Source: Rodentolepis nana (Eukaryota > Platyhelminthes > Cestoda > Cyclophyllidea > Hymenolepididae). From it: DNA of 11,883 nucleotides. The stretch is taken from NCBI GenBank assembly GCA_900617975.1, contig UZAE01012695.1, forward strand, positions 1-11,883, written 5' to 3'. The notes under the pieces were generated by a model. The model saw only the letters and a program-made list of their open reading frames with translations. It made no database searches and was not told the origin of the DNA. Made by a program: the position numbers and the translations under genes. Below are positions 1 through 8,405 of the stretch, one piece after another. Numbering within the stretch: position 1 is the first letter of the stretch; the number at the start of each line of letters is the position of its first letter.

Positions 1-167
1 TAAATATTGCTGGTATCTGGGCTTTGAGTACGTTGGTTCAGTCGATAAAATTTGTGTAAATTAGATCGTTTTGCAATTCAAGGCGTTGAAAGATTTCGTA
101 ATTATTAATAGAATGACTAGGAGGTGAAGTTATTGACCCAATTTGCATATTGGAATCAAGATATATG

Positions 168-476
168 GGTTTGTAGCGGATCGCTACCTTAGTAAAGCTT
201 GACCGACTCAGAAATCTCTATGGCAGATTCTCCTACATCTAGCTAGACTCCCAGAACCAGCTAAGCTATAGCCCAGCTATCAAGGAAACAGACGTGTAGC
301 ACGGAGCACGTTTATTCAGGACGTATATTGCGTTTAAAGTGTACACGCAGGAAGCTGAATCATGATCAGGATGGGGGATTAGGTTAAACAAACAGAGGTT
401 AATGATTGGTCACTGTTTGTACGGTCGCATCTCCCAATCCTGGCGTACAGGCATGCGATGAGGTGTCCAACAGGTT
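168..476 (-). mobile_element. Solo LTR of a retrotransposon (172-472) with 4-bp target duplication
   Basis: The 301-base block 172-472 begins TGTAGC and ends CCAACA, so both strands show the TG...CA termini of a retrotransposon LTR. It is bounded by a direct GGTT repeat at 168-171 and 473-476, the right size for an integrase target duplication. The minus strand is the likelier sense strand: read that way it starts TGTTGGACACC, a start common in Gypsy-type LTRs, carries AATAAA at 316-311 and ends CGCTACA. A short inverted repeat GTAGC/GCTAC lies at its minus-strand 3' end (plus 173-187). No primer-binding site, polypurine tract or gag-pol sequence adjoins it, so it is read as a solo LTR left by recombination. 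A 4-bp duplication can arise by chance; other genomic copies would settle it. Confidence 0.55.
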
Positions 477-707
477 AAAATCTTGGAGAATATTAGTAGT
501 ATTTCAGCATTAAGCAAAACTTTTTATGACGAGCTCTAAGGCTCAAAATGTTTTGCCGACCGTAGATAGAAAATTATTCACAAGTAGGAGAATAGGAGCC
601 ATTGTTAACAACAGGAGGTTGGAGGTCAGACAAAACTTGGTTTATTTATTGCGTTTGGTATGGAGAGTTAAATTAGTGTGCAATAGTGAAGTTCCTTCAC
701 ATTGAAA
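477..707. other. Non-coding stretch upstream of the ankyrin gene
   Basis: No open frame of note, RNA gene or clear repeat is visible. It separates the solo LTR from the TATA-like sequence and may hold promoter elements of the ankyrin gene. It shares only the 10-mer TATTGCGTTT with the LTR, which is too little to claim a second LTR fragment. Confidence 0.4.
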
Positions 708-745
708 TATAAATTTTTAAAACAATTTTAACAAGTCAGCACGTG
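708..745 (+). promoter_or_regulatory. Possible TATA box and E-box of the ankyrin gene
   Basis: TATAAAT at 708-714 lies about 30 bases before CACGTG at 740-745 and about 75 bases before a consensus splice donor at 790. A start site near 740 would give a short 5' non-coding exon. In sequence this AT-rich such motifs occur by chance, so this rests mainly on fit with the splice sites. Confidence 0.3.
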
Positions 746-1139
746 TTCAAGAAATATTAGTTTATTGTGTGAAAGGCTTGTATGTGTAGGTAAGTATCTT
801 TTGAGATATTAATTGACCTTGTCTTACTACAAATTTTATCAATTTGAGGAACTTTACCATTTTGAATTGAATATTCGATATATTTTTTTTAAAATAATGA
901 AATATTGCTTAATCGATATCCGAATTTTTTAATAAAAAATTCACTTTTTATTTAAATATGCGCCATATAAATTGAACAAAACTCCAATATTATACTTGTA
1001 TGAGCATAAATCAACTTAGTTAATTCTACCAACACACATCATTTTAAGCTCAAGTGGTAGGATTCTGATTGTTAACTTATTTCTCGAAAAATTTTCCACC
1101 CTAATAATATGCTTCCTTTCCAATTAGAAAGTGAATGGA
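740..1139 (+). other. Probable 5' non-coding exon (about 740-789) and 5'-UTR intron (790-1127)
   Basis: A consensus donor, TAG|GTAAGT, sits at 790. The next good acceptor is the pyrimidine-rich stretch ending CCAATTAG at 1127, twelve bases before the ATG at 1140. The reading frame upstream of 1140 is closed by TAG at 1125-1127 if unspliced and by TAG at 787-789 if spliced, so the ATG at 1140 is the first usable start either way. The intron would be 338 bases, longer than the coding introns. The acceptor at 1127 could instead receive a trans-spliced leader, if the organism uses one. Confidence 0.45.
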
Positions 1140-2390
1140 ATGATGGAATGTAAAGTTGATTCGAAAATTATGGACTTTATAAAGGCAGTGAAGGCTAACA
1201 ATGTCGAAGAAGTGAAAGCGCAGTTACAACTGGGAGTAAGAAATTGATCTCCACGTATTTTAAAATCTTACTAACTGATCCTGTGTTATTTAAAATTTTA
1301 TTTTATCGTTTTAAGACTTCTCCAAATTCGCGCAAGACTCCAGCTAAAAAAACTGGGTTAATGATTGCCGCAACCAGAGGTTATACCGATGTGATGAAAG
1401 TCTTGCTAGATGCCGGTGCTAGTACCGATCCTACGGAAATGCTTATGAACACTGCTTTTCATTTCGCCTGTAGTAGCGGAGTTGTACGATCGGTAGAACT
1501 GCTGATAGAAGCTGGAAGCGAAATTGCCAGACCTAATGCCTTTCATAAAACTCCTTTAATGGTCGCTATCATGCATAATAGATTAGAAGTGGTGAAAGTG
1601 TTATTAAATATAGATCCTCAACTTCGAGTTGGATTCCTCTATGGTGACGATTCGGAGTTGACTCTTGCATGCCAACAGGTTTTTTTCAAATATTTGCTTA
1701 ATAAAAAATTTTTTTTAAATAGTCTGATCTGAGAATCGCAAAATATCTTTTGGAAAATTTCAAACCCATTGTAGGACTTAAAAATGAACTCCAAATAGCT
1801 CTTCTTCGTGCTGTAGTGCAGCACCGTCCAGATGTTCTCAATATGCTAGTTGGCTATGGGGCTGATATTAATTATTTGGATATGTTTATTGATCCACCAA
1901 TTTTCACAGCCATCCGTTCTAAAGACACCATGATGCTACAATATCTCCTCGATTTGGGAGCAGATGTGAATAAAAAATGCTTTGGTCGCGATTCGCCCCT
2001 ACTTTTCGCCATTAAACATGATAACGAACCGGCCATTAAAATGTTGATTAAGAAAGGTATGCTCGTTATAATCATCTATTCAACTGATTTCTTAATTGAT
2101 AAGGAGCAACTGTAAATGCAAGGAAAGCCCGTTCACGGCTAAAGGAACTGAGAAATGAAACTTATAAGCGCTTAGATAGCATGGAAGCAGCAGTTCAGGC
2201 AGTCATGGTGGAGGGAGAAGAAGAATCCGACGAAGATGAATCATCATCATCATCATCATCAGACAAAACATCATCAGACGAATCATCATCAGATGACACA
2301 TCAGATGAGACAGAAGATGAAACAAAGGATGAACCGGAAGAACAAAGAAGAGAAGTAGAAATTGAACAACCAGTTCATGAACAAAGTTAG
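1140..2390 (+). CDS. Ankyrin-repeat protein with acidic serine-rich C-terminal tail; four coding exons, 359 aa
   Basis: Coding exons are 1140-1235, 1316-1678, 1723-2056 and 2104-2390. The introns have GTAAGA..AAG, GTTTTT..TAG and GTATGC..AAG ends, phases 0, 0 and 1, and remove 80, 44 and 47 bases. Spliced length is 1080 bases (359 codons plus TAG). Intron 1 contains a perfect TACTAAC branch-type motif at 1269-1275. Residues 10-270 form about seven ankyrin repeats, with recognisable helices such as KVLLDAGA (60-67), SVELLIEAGS (91-100), KTPLMVAI (110-117) and LLDLGADVNK (228-237). The last junction rebuilds GATVNARK (265-272), a typical ankyrin hairpin, which confirms the splicing. Residues 271-300 are charged and probably helical. 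Residues 301-345 are Glu/Asp/Ser-rich, with seven serines in a row coded by a TCA run. There is no signal peptide or membrane segment, so it is probably a cytosolic or nuclear scaffold. ATG codons occur at 1140 and 1143; the first is used here. The exact family is not recognised. Confidence 0.88.
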
Positions 2391-2465
2391 CAAGCAGTGG
2401 CTTAGGATAGGGATAATAAAGGTGAAGATAGCGAGTAGGAATAATGCGTTGAATTTACCTTGTGA

Positions 2466-2471
2466 AATAAA
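2466..2471 (+). terminator. Poly(A) signal of the ankyrin gene
   Basis: AATAAA lies 75 bases after the stop codon and is followed by a T/G-rich stretch with TTTTGT and GAGTTCTTTTGAG, as expected downstream of a cleavage site. It predicts a short 3' UTR of roughly 95-110 bases. Another AATAAA occurs near 2939 and could be an alternative. Confidence 0.55.
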
Positions 2472-3829
2472 ATGCTGGCTTTTGTAAATATTGAGTTCTT
2501 TTGAGAGCATTAAAAATGAAGGAGCACTGACTTTAAATTTTCTGTTAACACTATTGGTATAAAGTTGGTTAATACATATATATACAGAGGATTATATCAA
2601 TAATTGACTTTGAAAGATGTTAAGTCAATTATTTCTTTCGTTGTTTTATGAACGCAACTAGCCAAACTATTTGTCAAAAAATAATATACATAAAATTTTA
2701 AAATAAATATGGAAAATTTAAGATGAAAGGAAATGTACGCCTCTTTTAATCCGAAAGATGACCAGAAATCGTTACTGTGTAGTGAGCACTGGTCTGGAAA
2801 TTGGACTTGAAGCTTAATTAAATAGTCCATTGATAGTATTCTAGCCTTTTAACCGTTTTCCCAAGATATCCCAACATTTGTAAATTCGAAGAAATGTGCC
2901 TTTAATGTAATGCTCTAGGCGAATATGCTGCAATGAAATAAAATGCTAAAACTAAATGCTGAATTGAAAGGACTAGATGTATCGAATACTTGAGTTCTCT
3001 ATGAGTAGCAAAATTCTAAATGAAATATTATTGAATGCACGGTGATACACTTAAAATCTGAAATAGGACTAAGTTATTTTATCAATCAATAAATTTTCAC
3101 GAACTGCTCAGTAGCTTTACGTCCAATGTGAACAACATTTACCTAGTTTGAAAAACAACTTCTTACCACTGATCATGGATCTCAATTATGTCTTGCTTTC
3201 AAATTTTGCAAATCTTATACTATCTTATTCAAATTTATATTCAACGACTGAAATCACTGAATAGGAGGCGCATGGCTTGTTCCTAAAGTAAATTAGATTT
3301 TGGCATAGTCATGTAATACTAACAACATTAAATTAAGACGTATGATATGTGAGCACAGAGAGAATGGGGAAGTTTTAACATAAATGGGTTCAAAGTTTAA
3401 GAGGGATCGGTAAGGAGAGTGGAGGAAGTAAGAGTAAGTTTGTCCGAGGTACTCCTAGCCGAGGTCTGGAATTATCATGTCAAATGCACTCCCAAGCTAA
3501 AAGTTCTTCCAAATTTTGCCTTCTTTCATCTTCGCCAAGGCGTTCTTTGTCTTAGATTTTCATTATTTCAGAGCCATCGGCTTGTGACGCACACTCTGAA
3601 ATTGTGGCCACTAAACTCTCAGTGCCCTAAATCTTCTTTCCATTTGTATAAAGTTGATAATCCCTGCGCATAAATCGATGTTATACGCACAAGTTTCTTT
3701 CTTGGGTAATGTATACTAATGCGTGGCTGGGAGTTCTTGCAAGAATTAATCATCAATGCCATCCTTTTGTCTTATTTCCAGCTTACCAACTGTTTAGCTT
3801 CAGTTTGAAGTCTTTTTATGTCTTTGGTT
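2472..3829. other. Intergenic, no supported gene
   Basis: AT-rich sequence with frequent stops in all frames. The longest plus-strand open frame (3419-3673) lacks an ATG at its 5' end and any recognisable motif. Its more GC-balanced base composition (3410-3670) suggests an old repeat insertion, but I cannot name one. ATGTCTTTGGTT at 3818-3829 is the left target duplication of the following element. Confidence 0.5.
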
Positions 3830-3902
3830 AGGGTGTGCGATAGACTTACCTCCACGTGGTGCACCCTGGACAACGTATCTTCGTACGGCAAAAAATTATA
3901 TT
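3830..3902 (+). ncRNA. HDV-like ribozyme, first head of the rearranged copy (P2 weakened)
   Basis: P1 is AGGGTGT with GCACCCT (7 pairs, A-U instead of G.U at position 1). P3 is ACC/GGT with loop TCCACGT. GG after P1 can form P1.1 with CC of the loop. P4 is CGTAT-CTTC-GTACG with one wobble. GGCAAA carries the expected catalytic C at 3889. The usual UGGGCAAC reads TGGACAAC. P2 is damaged: GATAGACTT faces AATTATATT with two mismatches. Probably weak or inactive. Confidence 0.7.
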
Positions 3903-3911
3903 AACCGGAAG

Positions 3912-4103
3912 TTTGTGTGCGATAGACTTACCTCCACGTGGTGCACCCTGGGCAGCGTATTTTCTTACGGCAAAAAAGTCTATCACTCGGCTTTCGTTAT
4001 ATTCATACGGCAAAAAGTCTATTAACTGGCAGTTAACTACGATAGACTTACCTCCACGTGGTGCACCCTGGGCAACGTACTTTCTTACGGCAAAAATTCT
4101 ATC
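3912..4103 (+). ncRNA. Two further ribozyme heads lacking P1 (3912-3984 and 4032-4103), presumed dead
   Basis: Both repeat the family head from P2 onward. The second keeps a perfect nine-pair P2 (GATAGACTT/AAGTCTATC), P3, its loop, the GG and GGCAAA. The third keeps six P2 pairs and is one base shorter. In both, the 5' strand of P1 is replaced by unrelated sequence (TTTGTGT and AACTAC in place of GGGGTGT), so P1 cannot form and cleavage is not expected. They look like internal duplications that did not copy the 5' end. Confidence 0.65.
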
Positions 4104-4797
4104 ACTCGGCATTCGTTTTTTGTCTATCACTCGGCATTTGATTTGACTTCTCTTTATTATGATTATATTAACTGGCGGTTGACTTTTGACTTCAAACTAC
4201 CATCAATTCGATTTATGTCATATTCGACTACTACCACAGTACTCACATCACCTTTTTTCTACCCTTATGCCTGTCACTTTTACATCTCTGAAACACTGTT
4301 CTCGACTTTTTTTCACTTTGATGTTCTATCTCCTCTGTGAAGCCTGAAGTCAACTAAAGGGCAAATGATAACTGTCAAAACGCCTGCAATTTGATATAAA
4401 TAAATACTCTTAGAAGTCAAAACGCCTGCAATTTGATATAAATAAATAAATGTCTTTGGTTGCGCAAGTATAGAGAAATCTACTTTCAGAATGTGTAATT
4501 TCAATAGCTTCTCCCCATTAATACTCTATCTTTTTTCTGTGAGGACCTGCACCATGTATTTGCTCTTTGCCTTTTTAGTTGGGCTTCAGGGTTTCTGTGA
4601 GTTTCTTTTCTGTTAGAGTTTAGGCACTCATTTTCTTCAGTTTTTCCAACCTATCATTCATCCTAAATGGATTTTAATGCATTATCATCTCTCATGGGAC
4701 AGATATTTGCAGACAGAACATGAAGATGGATTGACACGATATAAAGATCTATGATAATTCTCACAAGACTTCAATGGAGTAAGTGAAATTACATTCA

Positions 4798-5154
4798 ATA
4801 TATTTCAATATTTAATTATCTATTTATATCAGATGGGAGGCGCTTTGATAGTTATCATTAGCCCTATAGTTTAATTTAGTCTTTGCAGAGGGGAAGGAAC
4901 ATCAAAGTGTAAAAAATTCAAGAGGGGGGGGGACAGACGAGATTTTGAAAGATATTAAATAGACAGACGCAAAAGTAGAAAAAAGTGAGGTGATTGCTGT
5001 GAAAGTATTCGAATTTGACACATAGTGGGGTCATGGTAGTTTGAAGTCAGAAGTCAACTGCCAATTAAAAGATTTTTTTGTCGCATGAGTATACGTTGGC
5101 CAGTGCGCACCACATGGAAGTAAGTCTATCGCACACCCCATATATTGCAATATT
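4798..5154 (-). mobile_element. Ribozyme-headed short retroposon, minus-strand copy (4813-5139)
   Basis: The 327-base element is flanked by a 15-base direct repeat with one mismatch, ATATATTTCAATATT (4798-4812) and ATATATTGCAATATT (5140-5154). Read on the minus strand it starts GGGGTGTGCGATAGAC exactly at the duplication border (5139) and ends in a CTGATATAAATAGATAATTA tail at 4813. Between lie the family's GACTTCTGACTTC, pyrimidine-rich and GGGCTAATGATAA segments. The 5' border coincides with the predicted ribozyme cleavage site. The head has many substitutions, so this is an older copy. Confidence 0.85.
5067..5139 (-). ncRNA. HDV-like ribozyme relic at the head of the 4813-5139 copy
   Basis: Same 73-base length and order of parts as the intact heads. 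P4 is kept as CGTAT-ACTC-ATGCG with a wobble, P3 as ACT/GGT, and the catalytic-site C remains in GACAAA. P1 is damaged: GGGGTGT faces GCGCACT, with a G-A mismatch and extra wobbles. P2 has mismatches (GATAGACTT against AAATCTTTT). Predicted inactive now. Confidence 0.65.
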
Positions 5155-7731
5155 GGACCTATAACATGTCAGGTGAATAACAGATTTGCTGAGTTTACAT
5201 ACATGTACGTAAAGTTTTCAAGTTAACAACTCTGTATTACCGAAGTACATAAGTAAGAGAGACTGAAAAATTGATTAATCATTTCATGACCAAATCACAT
5301 GATTTGTCGAGTCAGTTCTGAGGTAAATCGTGAACGAGAGTGCAAAGCTTACGTCAGTAATTATATATTCGTGATTGACAAACTCATTTCATGAATCCTG
5401 ACGCATTTGCCTAATTACCATCTCCTTGTAGATCCTAAACGCATGAACCTCTCATTAATTTGCTTCCCCAAAAGTAAGCCCCAAGAACAGCCGTTTTTCC
5501 ACATTTTGCTTGAAAAAAATGCATAAATCATTTGATTAAAGTCGGGCACGATAAGGTAAAAAGACAAATCTAAGATATTATCTTTGTTTACTTATAATGA
5601 TAAAAAATAGAGAATTTGAAAATGAAGTTTATAAACTTTATTCAAGGGAAAAATTGTTCGCTGGATTATCAACAATTTGACGTCAACTATTGATAATCGA
5701 AATGAATTCCAAGTTACCTTTTCAAAGACATCGTTTAGTAACCCAAAGTTCTTTCTGGAGCGGATGACATCCACAGTTAATCAATATCGCAAACCAGGAA
5801 GTGGGAAATTTAAGCTAACACCTCATTTATGGTTATCATTTACCAAAACTGACAAAATTCTTACAAATGGGAAATGCTGCCCTGGACGTAAGTCAAGCAG
5901 ATATTCAGCATTATATGTAGAAAAACGTAATTTCAAAATTGGCTTGAGTGCATATTTTGTTTCTGCGTCAACTTATTTACATGCAACCACTAGAAAACAA
6001 AACAATTGTTCAATGTAAAAGTCCAATTGGAACTCAAATGTAAAAGCTTTCAGAAGTAGGTGACTGGATTCTTCCTATCACATTAGTTCTCCTTCGTTTG
6101 AAGTCTCACTTTCAAGTCTAAATTCAGTCGTTGGAGGAAGAAAAAGAAGTCGTCACAAATGTATGTGCGACGATATGGACGAATAGATCAAATTGATCAC
6201 CTTACAGGAATATACAATCTCTTTCTGTAAATACACTGTGAGAGTTAATTAAAGATGCGTGATCCGCTACCATAGTCTCCATTTGTGCTTCACTACGTAG
6301 TTTCACCAGTTATTAGACACATTCCAAGTGGTAATTAAGCAAGGCAGTAAAACAACAGTTAAATATTTCGAGAAACCTTCTATCGTATCATTCATTCAAT
6401 AGTCCTAACTTTGCACAGTTTTACACCCTTTAGGAGAATTACGGTTTGTGGGTGTTGCTTGAATTTTCCCATAGTACATTCAGAACATCCTATTTGAGTT
6501 ATTAATGGCTGGTATTTCGAAGTCAAGTATTTGCCAAGTGTTCATGCCCATGTTAATCTGTTTTAACTACTTTGTGCACTGATTTTCGGTCATAATCCAC
6601 GTTACTTCAACAAACAGAATTCCATTTCTCTTCTCCTTGCAAAGTAAACAATTTAATGATGTTGTGGTGAAACTTGAAGTAGTCATAATTCATGTTTTTT
6701 AGTGTCTCAAATAAACCTATAAAACGAGTTGCATGTCACTTCAAATTAGCAATTAAATCGGCCAATATATCCAGTAAAACGTCAAGGCAAACAAAAAAAT
6801 TATGTTATTTACAAGCTAAGTATTGATTACCTACTCCCCCCCCCCACCCTCTTTTAACATTACCTGACAATACTAATAGCATTTGTTGTGCTGTTTCGCA
6901 CTGTGTTGTTGTGGGTAAACGTGCCAATATTTTGGGAAAAAGCAGAAATGGAAAGTTAGAAGCCCAGCCTTAAGCACGGTTTACTACAGCAAATGAAACC
7001 TCTAATTCTTTTTTATTTCCCCCGTCTGGACTTATATCGACTAGAAAGTGAAAGGAGACAAAACTTGATTACCACCTACTTTAAAACTCATGTTCTTACC
7101 CAGTATCCTCCTTTTAGTCCTACCACAATAGAAGTCAAAACTCCTCTCAAATGGCTGCTTGATTGAATTAAACTTTGCTCATGCCTTATTTCCTCTCCGG
7201 CGTTATGAGATTGAAATAAAGAAAAAGGCTTAGCTATCTCCCACCACCTCTTTCTTCTAGTTTCTTTCCTTATAATAGTTTGTCAATTTTCTCTTAATGA
7301 CCTCACTAAATTTCACCAATTCCCTGCGTCGAAGATCAAAATGCACTTTTTTATATTGATTTGTACTGTTTTCTGTTTTCGTATTAATCTAATTTGTATA
7401 AACTGACGTTTAATTTGAGAATTTCACAAAATCTCAATAGCGAATTTGTTAATTTTTCCATCCTAATTAGATTTAAATTAAGATGATATTCAATTCTTGC
7501 TCTAATTAGTTAATTAAGTAATATTTCTACGCTTTTTAATATGCTTAGCACATTCCCTAATAATCAACTCTAACTATTCACCCATGTCAGTTCCACTAAA
7601 TTATACTGTGGGGTAACAATAAAAGTCGATTCTTTTGTTTTGGTTCAACTTCAAATTCTTGGTTTTTATGGATATAATGGTCATTCCGAACATTATCAAT
7701 TTATTTAATAAAGCTGTAAAGAAATTTGTGA
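5155..7731. other. Intergenic, no supported gene (weak open frame at 5677-6018; C-tract at 6836)
   Basis: Mostly AT-rich sequence with stops in every frame. A 113-codon open frame at 5677-6018 starts at TTG; the first ATG in it is at 5764. It has no known motif or signal peptide, though a consensus donor CGTAAGT at 5886-5892 lies inside. In sequence this AT-rich, one frame of this length in about 12 kb is only mildly unusual. A C-rich tract (6836-6845) followed by CACCC is a likely length-variable site. No tRNA, rRNA or clear mobile element was recognised. Confidence 0.45.
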
Positions 7732-7899
7732 TGTATTTTGACAGATCCGCTGTTTCGGTACGTCCCTCTTACCTACACATTTGAAGTCATCAGTGTGTTA
7801 CATGATGCCAGAACCTGGACGTTGAAAAAGTCCTCCTTTACAACAGATCTCTATTATTGCTTCACAAGAAGAATCCGCTGGACTGCCCTCCATTTATGA
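7732..7899 (+). pseudogene. Relic of a non-LTR (LINE) reverse transcriptase C-terminal segment
   Basis: The frame from 7732 to the stop TGA at 7897 reads, from 7789, ISVLHDARTWTLKK, then an aromatic and basic stretch ending TRRIRW (7864-7881). Non-LTR retrotransposon proteins commonly have, just after the polymerase domain, a stretch like SVLLYG-ETWTLKK followed by a basic RRILRI-W segment. The spacing here fits. The frame has no start codon and is closed on both sides (TGA 7729, TGA 7897), so only a fragment remains. The match is from memory of the family pattern and is short. If right, it shows that LINE machinery has been present in this genome. Confidence 0.35.
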
Positions 7900-8216
7900 A
7901 ATATCAAATCCACCAGACGGATCTTTGAAACCTACTACAAGAGGATATAAAATTTCAGCAAAATAAATTTTTGAATTTGTGATCCGCTCTTTTAGACAAA
8001 ACAGTCCAATTTCGTGTTCGATTTCATTAGATGACCACCCGCATCATTTATTATTGTTGTGGCGTTTCGGAAAAAAAACGAGAATTCGATTTTTTCATAA
8101 TTTGCTCTAACATTTCTAACTCAATGCCATACCTTAGAACATTGAATGTGCTTGGTAGCCAAGAGTTTTTTAGTATACATCTGATAGGATGCAATTAAAT
8201 GTATGATATTAGTTAA
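7900..8216. other. Non-coding, no feature recognised
   Basis: No open frame of note, repeat or RNA gene. It may contain more of the decayed LINE, since GATCCGCT recurs at 7744 and 7981, but no protein similarity is visible. Confidence 0.4.
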
Positions 8217-8236
8217 AGAGAGAGAGAGAGAGAGAG
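8217..8236. repeat. (AG)10 microsatellite
   Basis: Twenty bases of perfect AG repeat, ending just before the target duplication of the 8253-8393 retroposon copy. Likely length-variable. Confidence 0.9.
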
Positions 8237-8240
8237 GGAG

Positions 8241-8405
8241 CTAGTTTTACATTTTTTATTATTTCAAATGACAGGCTTTGTGATATTTATCATTAGCCCT
8301 TTCAAATCAAATGCCGAGTGACAGACTTTTTTGCCGTATGAAGACACGTTGTCCAGGGTGCACCACGTGGAGGTAAGTCTATCGCTCACCCCTCTAGTTT
8401 TACAT
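8241..8405 (-). mobile_element. Minimal 141-base ribozyme-headed retroposon (8253-8393)
   Basis: The element is flanked by a perfect 12-bp direct repeat, CTAGTTTTACAT, at 8241-8252 and 8394-8405. On the minus strand it begins at 8393 with one extra A, then GGGGTGAGCGATAGAC, runs through the full 73-base ribozyme (8392-8320) and a short CACTCGGCATTTGATTTGA stretch, and then jumps straight to the family's 3' end (AAGGGCTAATGATAA and an AT-rich tail). Roughly 190 bases of the usual body are missing. The CACTCGGCATTTGATTTGA variant is shared with the rearranged copy at 4129-4147, so both come from one subfamily. The exact duplication shows it inserted by retroposition. Whether it moved in this short form or lost its middle later cannot be told from one copy. 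Confidence 0.85.
8320..8392 (-). ncRNA. HDV-like self-cleaving ribozyme, near-intact
   Basis: Read on the minus strand from 8392. P1 GGGGTGA/GCACCCT gives six pairs beginning with G1.U, with only the last position mismatched. J1/2 is GC. P2 GATAGACTT/AAGTCTGTC is fully paired with one wobble. P3 is ACC/GGT with loop TCCACGT, whose CC can form P1.1 with the GG after P1. P4 is CGTGT-CTTC-ATACG with one wobble. GGCAAA carries the expected catalytic C. The segment after P1 reads TGGACAAC rather than TGGGCAAC. Cleavage is predicted just 5' of the G at 8392, one base from the target duplication. Confidence 0.8.

Larger units (their letters stand above)
3818..4461 (+). mobile_element. Ribozyme-headed short retroposon, rearranged copy with three heads (3830-4449)
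   Basis: The 620-base element 3830-4449 is flanked by a perfect 12-bp direct repeat, ATGTCTTTGGTT, at 3818-3829 and 4450-4461. This is a target-site duplication typical of LINE-driven insertion. It starts with the family's 73-base ribozyme head. Two further head copies follow at about 3912-3984 and 4032-4103, spaced 82 then 120 bases from the first. Then comes the usual body: GACTTTTGACTTC, the pyrimidine-rich CACCTTTTTTCTACC stretch, GAAACAC, AAGTCAACTAAAGGGCAAATGATAA and the ATAA-rich tail. The last 33 bases of the tail are duplicated (4374-4406 and 4416-4448, period 42). A smaller unit, TATCACTCGGC, recurs three times. Since one duplication encloses everything, the extra heads arose within the element or in its source copy, not by separate insertions. 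Confidence 0.85.

Noticed and set aside
590..700. Possible second LTR fragment around the TTTATTTATTGCG stretch
   Set aside because: It shares only about ten bases with the 172-472 block and has no TG...CA borders or duplication.
2301..2830. Minus-strand open frames overlapping and following the ankyrin gene
   Set aside because: The first is the complement of the acidic exon and 3' UTR; the second is AT-rich with no motif.
2461..3040. Apparent duplication of the GAAATAAAATGCT region (2465 and 2936)
   Set aside because: The similarity is limited to short AT-rich words and breaks down quickly; not enough to claim a duplicated 3' UTR.
3419..3673. 84-codon plus-strand open frame
   Set aside because: No ATG at its start, no motif, and a length within chance for this base composition; at most an old repeat.
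3846..4146. Overlapping open frames of 94-96 codons on both strands
   Set aside because: Both lie inside the three-head retroposon copy and arise because the repeated ribozyme head lacks stops. The peptides merely repeat, as the DNA does.
5677..6018. 113-codon open frame
   Set aside because: It starts at TTG, shows no domain or signal, and one such length is not surprising in 12 kb. Not called as a gene, though noted in the intergenic entry.
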